Below are positions 1 through 8,098 of a stretch of 64,000 nt of DNA, piece after piece. Both the position numbers and the translations under genes were made by a program. The DNA is from DASZTV01 sp035548125 (GTDB lineage: Bacteria; Actinomycetota; Actinomycetes; JAFAQI01). The notes beneath the pieces were generated by a model. That model did no database searches, was not told the origin of the DNA, and saw nothing but the letters and a program-made list of their open reading frames with translations. The DNA is taken from NCBI GenBank assembly GCA_035548125.1, contig DASZTV010000052.1, forward strand, positions 30,835 through 94,834. The letters run 5' to 3'. Numbering within the stretch: position 1 is the stretch's first letter; every line of letters starts with the position of its first letter.

Positions 1-314
1 GGTTCGGCACGGACGCGACTCTCGCACTACCCACCGCGAAGATTGCGGTGATGGGTGCCGAGGCCGCGGTCAACGCCGTCTACTACAACCGGATCCAGAA
101 GATCACCGACGAGGCCGAGCGCGAGAAGTACGTCGCGAAGCTCCGCGCGGAGTACGACGAGGACGTGGACATCGTCCACCTGGCGAGCGAGCTGGTCGTC
201 GACGCAATCCTCGAACCGGAGGAACTTCGGTCCGAGCTAATCGCTCGCTTTGCCGCTTACCGGGGCAAGGACCGCGCCTTCGCCCGCAGGCGCCACGGGG
301 TCACGCCCGTCTGA
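1..314 (+). CDS. Acyl-CoA carboxylase beta (carboxyltransferase) subunit, C-terminal fragment
   Basis: The 5' end is outside the window; the readable frame begins at base 3 and ends with TGA at 312-314. The fragment carries the conserved C-terminal part of AccD/PccB-type carboxyltransferases: an ATxALPTAKIAVMGAEAA-like stretch, then an acidic helix and the basic ending ARRRHGVTPV, close to the KHGxxPV tail of the family. These subunits transfer CO2 from carboxybiotin to acetyl- or propionyl-CoA. In M. tuberculosis accD5 lies near the GtrA, purK and purE genes, so the context agrees with a propionyl/acetyl-CoA carboxylase. The last 78 bases overlap the convergent gtrA-like gene. Confidence 0.9.
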   Translation, partial: FGTDATLALPTAKIAVMGAEAAVNAVYYNRIQKITDEAEREKYVAKLRAEYDEDVDIVHLASELVVDAILEPEELRSELIARFAAYRGKDRAFARRRHGVTPV

Positions 315-791
315 GGTGAAGATCCAGCGCCGGAACGCCCAGAACCGCCAGACGGTGCCGAGCATCGTCCCGACCAGCGTCGAGGAGATGTTGTAGGCGA
401 GTGGTGAGTGCAGCCCGAGGATGTACTCGCTGACTCCGACGGGGATCTCGGAGACGGCGACGCCGACTGCTGACAGCGCGAGGAACAGCGGAAGCTCTCG
501 GCGTACCCCGTTGCTGTCGATGTGGCGCCACGTCCAGTGGCGGTTTGCGAAGTAGGACAGCGTGGCGGCGATGATGGTCGCGAGGCCGAAGCTCGTCAGG
601 GGACCGAGTCCTGCGCTGAAGTGGAACAGGTTGTTCAGCGCGGTCGTGAGCACGAACGCGGCCGCACCGACGACCCCGAACTTCGCGATCTCGTGGATCA
701 GCTGCTCGAACGTCGCATAGAAGCGTCGGATCGGGGCCGCGACCACTCTGTCGAGGGTACGGGCCGCCCTGAAGTCGGTCGCTGAAATCAT
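237..791 (-). CDS. GtrA family integral membrane protein
   Basis: A 184-residue protein with four hydrophobic segments, at about residues 37-57, 65-85, 97-118 and 130-150. The motif FANRHWTWR after the second segment is the typical GtrA signature. GtrA-like proteins are thought to help move polyprenyl-linked sugars across the membrane for cell-wall glycan synthesis. The 3' end overlaps the convergent carboxylase gene by 78 bases, and the ATG at 791 is only 14 bases from the divergent acyl-CoA dehydrogenase start. The same neighbour is found beside purK in mycobacteria (Rv3277). The substrate cannot be read from sequence. Confidence 0.88.
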   Translation of the reverse strand: MISATDFRAARTLDRVVAAPIRRFYATFEQLIHEIAKFGVVGAAAFVLTTALNNLFHFSAGLGPLTSFGLATIIAATLSYFANRHWTWRHIDSNGVRRELPLFLALSAVGVAVSEIPVGVSEYILGLHSPLAYNISSTLVGTMLGTVWRFWAFRRWIFTSDGRDPVAPAGEGAVLAPVSGKASD

Positions 792-805
792 GCGAAAATC
801 GAGGA

Positions 806-1954
806 GTGGACCATCGGCTGAGCGACGAGCACGAGGCGCTTCGTAAGAGCGTCGAAACGTTCGCGCGTGACGTCGTGGCGCCGCAGGCTGAGCACGCAGA
901 CCGCACCGGCGAGTTCCCCTACGACGTCGTTCGTCAGATGGGTGAGATGGGGCTTTTCGGGCTGCCGTTCCCCGAGGAGTACGGCGGCATGGGCGGGGAC
1001 TTCCTTGCGCTCTGCCTCGCGATCGAGGAACTGGCGCGCGCCGACTCCAGCATCGCCATCACCCTCGAGGCTGCGGTCGGACTGGGGTCGATGCCGATCT
1101 ATCGCTTCGGCAGCGAGGAGCAGCGCAACGAGTGGCTGCCCTCGCTGTGCCGGGGCGAGAACCTCGCCGCGTTCGGCCTCACCGAGCCGGGCGGCGGCTC
1201 CGACGCCGGCAATCCGCGCACTCGCGCGGTGGTCGACGGCGAAGAATGGGTGGTGAACGGAACCAAGGCGTTCATCACCAACTCGGGCACCGACATCACG
1301 AACCTGGTCACGGTGCTGTGCCGGACAGGTGAGCGGGCTGACGGAAAGCCGGAGCTGACCTCGATCATGGTGCCGGTTCCGCACGACGGTTTCGCTCCCT
1401 CCAAGAAGTACGACAAGGTCGGCTGGCACGCGAGCGACACGCGTGAGCTGTCGTTCAAGGACTGCCGCGTACCGCTCGCCAACGTGCTGGGCGAACGCGG
1501 TCGTGGCTATGCGCAGTTCCTCTCCACCCTCGACGAGGGCCGGGTTGCGATCTCGGCGCTGGCCGTCGGCCTCGCGCAGGCCTGCGTCGACGAGTCGGTC
1601 CGCTACGCCCGCGAGCGCGAGGCGTTCGGATCGCCGATCGGCAGCTTCCAAGCAGTCGCCTTCCGGATCGCCGACATGGAGGTACGTACCCACGTCGCGC
1701 GGTGTGCCTACCTCGATGCGGCATCCCGGATGCTCGCGGGGGAACCGTTCAAGCGTGAGGCCGCGATCGCGAAGCTCTACTCCTCGACGATCGCTGTCGA
1801 CAACGCCCGAGACGCAACGCAGGTGTTCGGCGGCTACGGCTTCATGAACGAGTTCCCGGTGGCGCGCCACTGGCGGGACGCCAAGATCCTCGAGATCGGC
1901 GAGGGCACCTCGGAGATCCAGCGCATGCTCATCGCCCGCGACCTCGGGCTCTGA
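806..1954 (+). CDS. Acyl-CoA dehydrogenase (FadE25-like)
   Basis: This 382-residue flavoprotein has the normal length and fold order of acyl-CoA dehydrogenases: helical N-terminus, a middle beta domain with FGLTEPGGGSDAG (FAD/substrate contact), and a C-terminal helical domain ending in EIGEGTSEIQ, where Glu366 is the expected catalytic base. It oxidises acyl-CoA to enoyl-CoA with FAD and passes electrons to ETF. The GTG start at 806 gives the usual N-terminus. Only 14 bases separate it from gtrA, so any promoter overlaps that gene or its start. purK begins 1 base after its stop, indicating one transcript. Mycobacteria keep fadE25 beside purE/purK. Confidence 0.93.
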   Translation: MDHRLSDEHEALRKSVETFARDVVAPQAEHADRTGEFPYDVVRQMGEMGLFGLPFPEEYGGMGGDFLALCLAIEELARADSSIAITLEAAVGLGSMPIYRFGSEEQRNEWLPSLCRGENLAAFGLTEPGGGSDAGNPRTRAVVDGEEWVVNGTKAFITNSGTDITNLVTVLCRTGERADGKPELTSIMVPVPHDGFAPSKKYDKVGWHASDTRELSFKDCRVPLANVLGERGRGYAQFLSTLDEGRVAISALAVGLAQACVDESVRYAREREAFGSPIGSFQAVAFRIADMEVRTHVARCAYLDAASRMLAGEPFKREAAIAKLYSSTIAVDNARDATQVFGGYGFMNEFPVARHWRDAKILEIGEGTSEIQRMLIARDLGL

Positions 1955-1955
1955 C

Positions 1956-3059
1956 GTGGCTGCCTTTCGCGGCGCCGGGCTGCCGGTCGTCGGCATGGTG
2001 GGAGCAGGTCAGCTCGCGCGGATGACCCATCAGGCCGCGATCTCCCTCGGGCTCACCCTGCGAGTGCTCGCCGACACGCCTGAGGACGGGGCGGCCATCG
2101 TCACCCCGGAGGTGGAGATCGGGTCCGCCACCGACCGCGATGCGATCGAGCGCTTCGCGAAGACCTGCGACGTCGTGACCTTCGACCACGAGCACGTGCC
2201 CAACGACGTGATCGCGTCGCTGACCGCGCACGGCGCCGTGATGCGCCCCGGGGCGACCGCGTTGCGCTACGCGCAGGACAAGCGCGCGATGCGGCAGCGG
2301 CTGGCCGGCCTCGACATCGCGATCCCTCGGTGGACCGACGACCCCGACGAGCTGCCCCGCCCGTACATCGCCAAGGCGGTACGCGGCGGCTACGACGGTC
2401 GCGGCGTCTGGGTTGTCAACGAAGGCGACCCGCTGCCCAGCGGCGACCTGATCTTCGAAGAGCGCGTGACGATCGTGCACGAGCTTGCCGTGCAGGTTGC
2501 GCGCACGCCGTCCGGCAAAACGCGCTGCTGGCCGGCTGTCGAGACGGTGCAGCAGGACGGCATCTGCGTGGAGGTTGTGGCGCCCGCGCCGCGGCTGAGC
2601 CACACGATGCAGGCGCAGGCGCAGGCTCTCGCGATCCGGATCGCCGAGGAGCTCGGCGTCGTCGGCGTCCTCGCGGTCGAGTTGTTCGAGGTGCCTGGTG
2701 GACTGCTGGTCAACGAGCTCGCAATGCGCCCCCACAACTCCGGGCACTGGTCGATCGAGGGATCCACCACGAGCCAGTTCGAGCAGCACCTTCGCGCAGT
2801 GCTCGACTGGCCACTGGGAGACACCCGGATCCACGCGCCGTACGCCGTGATGGTCAACCTGATCGGCGGCTCGGCCACGAACCTCGCGAAGTCGCTTCCC
2901 GCCGCGCTGGCTGCCGTGCCGAACTGCTCGGTACACCTCTACGGCAAGTCGGCGCGACCCGGTCGCAAGCTCGGCCACGTGACCGCGTTGGGCAACGAGC
3001 TCGAAGAGACCCGCGAGCGGGCGCGTACCGCCGTCGCAGTGCTGAGGGGGGACGCGTGA
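1956..3059 (+). CDS. purK: 5-(carboxyamino)imidazole ribonucleotide synthase
   Basis: PurK converts AIR, ATP and bicarbonate to N5-CAIR in purine synthesis. The 367-residue product opens with VVGMVGAGQLARMTHQAA, the PurK N-terminal signature, followed by an ATP-grasp core (YIAKAVRGGYDGRGVW, about residues 130-146) and the late motif NELAMRPHNSGHWSIEGS that binds the metal/substrate. The GTG start lies 1 base after the preceding stop; a slightly later start inside the first ten codons is possible. purE follows within 50 bases, as expected because PurE uses the PurK product. Confidence 0.95.
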   Translation: MAAFRGAGLPVVGMVGAGQLARMTHQAAISLGLTLRVLADTPEDGAAIVTPEVEIGSATDRDAIERFAKTCDVVTFDHEHVPNDVIASLTAHGAVMRPGATALRYAQDKRAMRQRLAGLDIAIPRWTDDPDELPRPYIAKAVRGGYDGRGVWVVNEGDPLPSGDLIFEERVTIVHELAVQVARTPSGKTRCWPAVETVQQDGICVEVVAPAPRLSHTMQAQAQALAIRIAEELGVVGVLAVELFEVPGGLLVNELAMRPHNSGHWSIEGSTTSQFEQHLRAVLDWPLGDTRIHAPYAVMVNLIGGSATNLAKSLPAALAAVPNCSVHLYGKSARPGRKLGHVTALGNELEETRERARTAVAVLRGDA

Positions 3060-3105
3060 TCAGAGCCGGCGTTGCCGGCTCCATCAATGGGTGGAGGGCG
3101 GGGTA

Positions 3106-3615
3106 GTGGACGTGGCTGCAGTCGTCGGGATCGTGATGGGGAGCGACTCGGACTGGCCGACGATGCGGCCGGCCGCCGATGCGCTCGCCGAGTTCGGGGT
3201 CGAGACCGAGGTGCGCGTCGTGTCGGCGCATCGGACGCCGAAGGACATGCTCGAGTACGGCGCGACGGCTGCCGACCGGGGGCTGCGGGTGATCGTCGCC
3301 GGAGCGGGCGGCGCGGCGCACCTTCCCGGGATGCTCGCGTCAGTGACGCCGCTGCCGGTCATCGGGGTACCCGTCCCGCTCGCCCACCTCGACGGGATCG
3401 ACTCGTTGCTGTCGATCGTGCAGATGCCCGCCGGCGTGCCCGTCGCGACGGTGTCGGTCGCCGGCGCGCGTAACGCCGGGCTGTTGGCGGTTCGGATCCT
3501 CGGCAGCTCCGATCCGTCACTGCGTGCCGCAATGGAGAAGTTCCAGGGGTCCCTCGCTGACACCGCGCGTGCCAAGAACGAGACGTTGCAGTCGGAGTTC
3601 GGCGGTAGCGGGTGA
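3106..3615 (+). CDS. purE: N5-carboxyaminoimidazole ribonucleotide mutase
   Basis: PurE rearranges N5-CAIR to CAIR. The motifs GIVMGSDSDWPTM, VVSAHRTPKDM (catalytic His) and AGAGGAAHLPGM are complete. I chose the GTG at 3106 because GGAGG at 3093-3097 sits 8 bases before it; the upstream GTG at 3091 overlaps that ribosome site and adds only five residues, while GTG at 3112 is also possible. The stop TGA overlaps the GTG start of the isochorismate synthase gene (GTGA), so purine and menaquinone genes are translationally coupled here. Confidence 0.94.
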   Translation: MDVAAVVGIVMGSDSDWPTMRPAADALAEFGVETEVRVVSAHRTPKDMLEYGATAADRGLRVIVAGAGGAAHLPGMLASVTPLPVIGVPVPLAHLDGIDSLLSIVQMPAGVPVATVSVAGARNAGLLAVRILGSSDPSLRAAMEKFQGSLADTARAKNETLQSEFGGSG

Positions 3616-4844
3616 CCCACGCGGTAGCCGAGGTCGAGGCCGCCGGGCTGGTGGGCTGGACGGTCGAGGTCGACGACCCGGGTGAGCTGTTGACCTGGCT
3701 GCCCGCGGGCCGGGCGTTCGGGTTCCTGCGCGGCGGCGACGGAATCGTCGGGTGGGGCGAGGCGGTCCGTCTCACCACCCGTGACCCCGGGGAGGTCTCC
3801 GCCGCGTTGTCCGCGGTGACGGTCCGCGACGACGTCGGGTTGCCCGGCTGCGGACCGGTCGCGATCGTCTCCCTCGGGTTCGACCCGGCGACGGACGCCT
3901 CCGTCGTCGTGGTCCCGAAGGTCGTACTGGGCCGCCGCGAGGGACGTTCGTGGCTGACGCTGGTCAACCCGCCCGGGGCCGTCGAGGTGCCGGCGTTGCG
4001 CCGCCGGCCGGTCGCCGCCGCGAGCGCACCACCAGCGACTCTCACCGCGGCCGTTCCCGCGGAGTCCGAGTGGGCGGACTCGGTCCGACGAGCGGTCGCC
4101 GCGATCAAGGCAGGCGAGCTCGACAAGGTGGTCCTCGCGCGGGCGCTCGACGTCACCGCGCCCGCCGCCCTCGACCCGCGAGCGGTCGCGGCTCGCCTCG
4201 CCGCGCGATTCCCCTCCTGCTTCACGTTCGTCTGCGACGGACTCGTCGGCGCTTCGCCGGAGTTGCTGGTGCGCCGCATCGGTCGCCACGCCGAGTCGCT
4301 GGTCCTGGCCGGCACCGTTCGTCGCGGCGGTGGTGCGGCGGAGGACGCCGAGTTGGAGCGGACCCTGATGGCCTCCCGCAAGGACGCCGCCGAGCATCGT
4401 TACGCCGCTGAGTCGGTGCGCGAGGTGTTCGGGTCGGTTGCTGCCGACATGGTCAGCGACGGCTCCCCGCAGCTGCTGCGGCTGGCGAACGTCACGCACC
4501 TCGCGACACACGTCGAGGCGTGGCTCGGTGCCGACGCGCCCACCGCGCTCGACCTTGCGGCACGACTGCACCCGACCGCAGCGGTGGGCGGGACGCCCAG
4601 GAGCGAGGCGCTCGCGATGATCAGCGACCTGGAGGCGGCCCCGCGCGGTCGCTACGCGGGTCCGGTCGGCTGGATGGACGCGAAGGGTGACGGCGAGTTC
4701 GCGATCGCGTTGCGCTGCGCCCAGCTGTCGGGCGATACGGCACGGCTGTGGGCTGGCGCCGGCATCGTCGCCGACTCCAATCCCGACGCAGAGGTGGCCG
4801 AGACCACCGCCAAGTTCGACGCTGTCCTCTCCGCGCTGCTCTGA
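3612..4844 (+). CDS. menF: Isochorismate synthase
   Basis: A 410-residue chorismate-binding enzyme. The C-terminal half has the family signatures: KVVLARAL, LVLAGTVRRGG, HPTAAVGGTPR, RGRYAGPVGWMD and the Mg-site region AGAGIVADSNPDAEVAETTAK. Isochorismate synthases catalyse chorismate to isochorismate for menaquinone or siderophores. With menD, menC, menA and menE 4-9 kb downstream and no siderophore genes nearby, a menaquinone role is more likely. Anthranilate or aminodeoxychorismate synthase is less likely because no amidotransferase partner is present. Its start overlaps the purE stop by 4 bases. Confidence 0.88.
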   Translation: MTHAVAEVEAAGLVGWTVEVDDPGELLTWLPAGRAFGFLRGGDGIVGWGEAVRLTTRDPGEVSAALSAVTVRDDVGLPGCGPVAIVSLGFDPATDASVVVVPKVVLGRREGRSWLTLVNPPGAVEVPALRRRPVAAASAPPATLTAAVPAESEWADSVRRAVAAIKAGELDKVVLARALDVTAPAALDPRAVAARLAARFPSCFTFVCDGLVGASPELLVRRIGRHAESLVLAGTVRRGGGAAEDAELERTLMASRKDAAEHRYAAESVREVFGSVAADMVSDGSPQLLRLANVTHLATHVEAWLGADAPTALDLAARLHPTAAVGGTPRSEALAMISDLEAAPRGRYAGPVGWMDAKGDGEFAIALRCAQLSGDTARLWAGAGIVADSNPDAEVAETTAKFDAVLSALL

Positions 4845-4912
4845 GCCTTGGACGACGGCCTCCTCGTCGTGTGGTCGGCGGGCGGGTGACCCGCTGCGCT
4901 TGAATACCTGAC

Positions 4913-5371
4913 ATGGGTGAACGAGTCGAGGTATCGCGAGAGATCAACGCGTCACCGGAGGCGGTCTATGCGGCCATCTCTGACGTGACCCGGATGGGCG
5001 AGTGGTCGCTGGAGTGTCACTCCTGCGCGTGGCACGACGGGCACGACGGTCCGGCGGTCGGGGCCACGTTTGACGGCCACAACCGCAACGGCGACAAGGA
5101 ATGGACCTCGCAAGGCAAGGTGATCGAAGCCGATCCCGGGCGCGCGTTCGTATTCGAGTGCTCGATGTATGACTTCCACTTCTCGACGTGGGGATACCGG
5201 ATCGAGCCGACCCCCTCGGGCTGCACGGTCACCGAATGGACCGAGGACCTTCGCCCCGAGTCGGCGCTGGAGATGAGCAAGCAGATGTCCGGCATCGACG
5301 ACCGGACGGAGCGCAACCGCCAGACGATGACCGGCACGCTGGACCGGCTCGCCGCCGCTCTGGAGAACTGA
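4913..5371 (+). CDS. SRPBCC (START-like) family protein
   Basis: The 152-residue protein begins with VEVSREINASPEAVYAAISDVTRMGEWS, a typical opening of polyketide cyclase/dehydrase-like SRPBCC folds, and ends with the long helix of that fold. Such proteins bind hydrophobic ligands in a helix-grip cavity; the ligand and reaction are unknown. The next gene starts directly at its stop codon, so the two are probably co-transcribed. The 68 bases upstream hold no obvious promoter or ribosome site. Confidence 0.75.
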   Translation: MGERVEVSREINASPEAVYAAISDVTRMGEWSLECHSCAWHDGHDGPAVGATFDGHNRNGDKEWTSQGKVIEADPGRAFVFECSMYDFHFSTWGYRIEPTPSGCTVTEWTEDLRPESALEMSKQMSGIDDRTERNRQTMTGTLDRLAAALEN

Positions 5372-5731
5372 GTGCGCGAAAGCAAGGGCGCCGTCGCGAG
5401 CCGGGTGCGCGAAATTTGTCTGGCGTTCCCGGAAGTGGAGGAGAAGGTCAGTCACGGCGCTCCGGCCTTCTTCGTGCGCAAGCAGTTCGCGATGGTGTGG
5501 CCGAACGGCCACCACGACAACGAGTTCCCGCATCTGTGGTGTGCGGCGGCGCCAGGTGCGCAGGCGACTCTCCTCGAGTCCTCGGCGCCATGCTTTCGGC
5601 CGCCTTACGTCGGCCACCGTGGTTGGGTCGGCTATCGCCTCGACGGCAGGATCGACTGGGACGAGGTTGCCGAGCTGCTGGAGGACGCCTACCGCGCGGT
5701 TGCGCCGGCGCGCCTGGCCGCGCAGCTGTAG
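5372..5731 (+). CDS. MmcQ/YjbR family protein
   Basis: 119 residues, the usual size of the MmcQ/YjbR family, which has a double-wing CyaY-like fold. Recognisable family features are the N-terminal helix with LAFPEVEEKVSHGAPAFFV, then KQFAMVW, and the late GWVGYRLDG. Members are often annotated as DNA-binding, but no biochemical role is established for most. The GTG start immediately follows the stop of the SRPBCC gene, suggesting translational coupling. Confidence 0.75.
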   Translation: MRESKGAVASRVREICLAFPEVEEKVSHGAPAFFVRKQFAMVWPNGHHDNEFPHLWCAAAPGAQATLLESSAPCFRPPYVGHRGWVGYRLDGRIDWDEVAELLEDAYRAVAPARLAAQL

Positions 5732-5737
5732 GTGGCG

Positions 5738-6445
5738 CTAGCCGCCTGCCGCGATGACGGTGCGCCTGAGGTGGGCGTACGCCGACTGCCTGGCGCGCTC
5801 CGAGTCGCCTGCTCCGATGGCGTCGGCGACCTCGCGTAGTTCGTCGACCTCGACGTACTCGTCCCGTGCCAGCTGATAGACGCTGTCGTTCCCGAGGGAG
5901 GCGTCGAGGATCTTCAGCCCGTCGAGCAGGGTGTTGAGCGAGAGCCGGTAGAGCAGGTTCGCGGACCCTTCGACGATCGCGGTCCAGAACGCGACGTTGT
6001 CCGCGTCGAGCGCCCGCAGGTCGTCCACATGGGTCTCCATCGCGGCTGCCGTCCTGAGCAGCGACTTGTGGGTCTTCGGGGCTCGCTTCGCGCACAGCGC
6101 CGCAGCGTCGGCGCCGATCGAGGCGCGCATCTCCAGCGCCGACCGCGCGACCTTCCAGTCGACCTGTCCGGCCCGCACCAACAGGTCCGCGAGCAGGTCG
6201 AGGCGGCCCTCGGTGCGGTAGTCGAGGACCCGCGTGGAGCCGCCCTGGCTGACCTCGACCAGCCGAGCCTGCTGGAGCCGCTTGAGGGCCTCGCGTACCG
6301 CGTGCCGGTTGACCTCGAAGGTCGCCGCCAGATCGCGTTCGGAGGGCAGGATGCCCTCGACGAACTCGTCGGCGAGGATGGCGTCGAGCAGTCGTCGGTA
6401 GACCTGCTCGGAGAGCGGCGCCGCAGCGACAGGGGCCAGCGACAT
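5738..6445 (-). CDS. FadR/GntR-family transcriptional regulator
   Basis: A 235-residue protein with an N-terminal winged helix (LSEQVYRRLLDAIL, then LPSERDLAATFEVNRHAVREALKRLQQARLVE, about residues 11-62) and a C-terminal FCD-type helical ligand domain (FWTAIVEGSANLLYRL). GntR/FadR proteins bind palindromic operators and release them on binding acyl-CoA or small acids. A 19-base palindrome resembling the E. coli FadR site lies 33 bases upstream of its start, between it and the divergent hydroxylase gene, so autoregulation and control of that gene are likely. TACGTT ends 6 bases before the ATG, suggesting a leaderless mRNA. Confidence 0.9.
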   Translation of the reverse strand: MSLAPVAAAPLSEQVYRRLLDAILADEFVEGILPSERDLAATFEVNRHAVREALKRLQQARLVEVSQGGSTRVLDYRTEGRLDLLADLLVRAGQVDWKVARSALEMRASIGADAAALCAKRAPKTHKSLLRTAAAMETHVDDLRALDADNVAFWTAIVEGSANLLYRLSLNTLLDGLKILDASLGNDSVYQLARDEYVEVDELREVADAIGAGDSERARQSAYAHLRRTVIAAGG

Positions 6446-6477
6446 GGGCTCAACGTAGCACCGAAGGCGACACTGGT

Positions 6478-6496
6478 TGACTGGTTGGACCAGTCA
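6478..6496. promoter_or_regulatory. FadR-like operator palindrome
   Basis: The sequence TGACTGGTTGGACCAGTCA is a perfect inverted repeat: 8-base arms TGACTGGT and ACCAGTCA around TGG. Its core ACTGGT-N3-ACCAGT matches the known E. coli FadR site (ACTGGTCNGACCAGT). It lies between the divergent FadR/GntR-type gene (start 6445) and the hydroxylase gene (start 6512). The left half is also part of a tandem 8-base repeat ACTGGTTG at 6472-6479 and 6480-6487, which could form a second weaker half-site. Confidence 0.72.
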
Positions 6497-6511
6497 TGTC
6501 AGAGTGACGTC

Positions 6512-7369
6512 ATGACCACGGCGCAACTGATCTTGCTGGCCGCCGGCCCGTTCTTCCTGCTGAGCATCGTGATCGAACGGTTCGCGATCCGAGGACGCCG
6601 CAAGGCCCGCTACACCCCGCGTGACACGTGGGCCAACATCGCAGCCGGTGCGGGCAGCCAGGTGCTGGGCGCGCCGTGGGCGCTGGTCGAGGTCGCCACC
6701 CTTGCCGCGTTGTACCGGGTCGCGCCGGTGCACCTGCATCGCGGCTGGCTCGCCTGGACCGCGGCGATGATCGGGGTCGACCTCGCGTACTACTGGTACC
6801 ACCGGCTGCACCACGAGTCGCGGGTGATGTGGGCGATCCACGTTGCCCACCACTCGAGCCAGCGCTACAACCTCTCGGTCGCGCTGCGCCAGCCGTGGGT
6901 CGTCGTGTCGACGCTTCCGTTCCTGGCGCCGCTGGCGGTGCTCGGCGTCGCGCCGGAGCTCATCCTCACCAGCTTCGCGATCAACCTGCTCTACCAGTTC
7001 CTGATCCACACCGAGGTCGTCGGCCGGATGTGGCAGCCGATCGAGCTCGTGTTCAACACCCCGAGTCACCACCGGGTGCACCACGGCTCCAACCCGCAGT
7101 ACCTCGACAAGAACTACGGCGGCGTCCTCATCATCTGGGACCGGATGTTCGGCTCGTTCGAGCCCGAGGTCGAGCCGGTGGTCTACGGGCTGACCAAGAA
7201 CATCGCGACGTACAACCCGCTGCGCATCGAGACTCACGAATGGGTGGCGATGTACCGGGACGTGCGGGAGGCCGGCTCGTTCCGCCACGTACTCGGTTAC
7301 GTCTTCCGCCACCCGGGCTGGGCGCCGGCCGGAGCCGACGGCCGGGTCGCGGTGCCGGTCGCCGCGTAG
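6512..7369 (+). CDS. Sterol desaturase / fatty acid hydroxylase superfamily protein
   Basis: A 285-residue membrane protein with several hydrophobic segments and the di-iron histidine clusters of the family: YHRLHHE, HVAHHSS and HRVHHG, all in the expected order. Members hydroxylate or desaturate lipid chains, sterols or carotenoids. The ATG at 6512 is 15 bases after a FadR-like operator and divergent from a FadR-type regulator, which suggests a fatty-acyl substrate or control by acyl-CoA. A much longer upstream open frame runs through the regulator gene and is not credible as coding. It is convergent with the dienelactone hydrolase gene, with 9 bases between stops. Confidence 0.88.
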   Translation: MTTAQLILLAAGPFFLLSIVIERFAIRGRRKARYTPRDTWANIAAGAGSQVLGAPWALVEVATLAALYRVAPVHLHRGWLAWTAAMIGVDLAYYWYHRLHHESRVMWAIHVAHHSSQRYNLSVALRQPWVVVSTLPFLAPLAVLGVAPELILTSFAINLLYQFLIHTEVVGRMWQPIELVFNTPSHHRVHHGSNPQYLDKNYGGVLIIWDRMFGSFEPEVEPVVYGLTKNIATYNPLRIETHEWVAMYRDVREAGSFRHVLGYVFRHPGWAPAGADGRVAVPVAA

Positions 7370-7378
7370 CGCGCGGGG

Positions 7379-8089
7379 TCAGCCGCCGAGCTTGGCCTTG
7401 AGGAAGTCGACCGCGCGGCCCCAGGCGATGCCGGCCTGCTCCTCGTCGTACGTGCCGAGCAGGTTCTCGTCGTTGTGGAACGCGTGCCCCGCCGGGTAGA
7501 AGAAGTACTCCACCTCGGTGCCCGACTCGGTGCGGATGGTCTCGGCCTGGGTGCGCGCCTGTTCTGCCGGGAAGAAGTCGTCGTTCTCGGCGTAGTGGCC
7601 CTGGATGGCGGCGGTGATGCCGGCGTACATGTCGGGTACGGCGGGTCCCACGCCGTAGAACGGCACGGCCGCAGCGATCCGCTCACCCTGCTGCGCGGCG
7701 AGCATCAGCACGAAGCCGCCGCCCATGCAGAAGCCGATGGCCCCGACCTTGGTCGAGGTGACCGCCTCGTGCCCGAGCAGGAAGTCGACGGCACCCGCGA
7801 GGTCGAGGGCCGCCTGGTCCACCGGGAGGCTCATCATCAGTGAGCCGGCCTCGTCGGAGTCGTGCGTCGTCTTGCCGCCGTAGAGATCGGGAGCGAGTGC
7901 GACGAACCCCTCTGCGGCGAGCGCATCGGCGATCCCCGCGATGTAGTCGGTGAGACCCCACCACTCCTGAATGACGATCACGCCGGGCCCGCTGCCTGAC
8001 GCAGGAACCGCGAGGTAGCCGTGTGCGTGGCCGCCGTTGCTCGGGAAGTCGACGTTCTGCCGCGGGTTGTCCTCGTGCTCGTGTGTCAT
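7379..8089 (-). CDS. Dienelactone hydrolase family protein
   Basis: The 236-residue alpha/beta hydrolase has the DLH triad: Cys121 in GFCMGG (cysteine rather than serine nucleophile), Asp170/171 in YAENDDFF and His202 in AGHAFHN. DLH hydrolyses dienelactone to maleylacetate in chloroaromatic breakdown, but most family members act on unknown esters or lactones. No other aromatic-degradation genes are nearby. TAGGGT (8096-8101 on the minus strand) lies 6 bases before the ATG and overlaps the stop codon of menD, so the gene probably has its own leaderless promoter. Confidence 0.87.
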   Translation of the reverse strand: MTHEHEDNPRQNVDFPSNGGHAHGYLAVPASGSGPGVIVIQEWWGLTDYIAGIADALAAEGFVALAPDLYGGKTTHDSDEAGSLMMSLPVDQAALDLAGAVDFLLGHEAVTSTKVGAIGFCMGGGFVLMLAAQQGERIAAAVPFYGVGPAVPDMYAGITAAIQGHYAENDDFFPAEQARTQAETIRTESGTEVEYFFYPAGHAFHNDENLLGTYDEEQAGIAWGRAVDFLKAKLGG

Positions 8090-8098
8090 GGTCCGACC

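Noticed and set aside
6029..6511. N-terminal extension of the hydroxylase through the FadR-like gene
   Set aside because: It is antisense to a convincing regulator and would place the operator inside the coding region; the ATG at 6512 gives a normal membrane-protein start.
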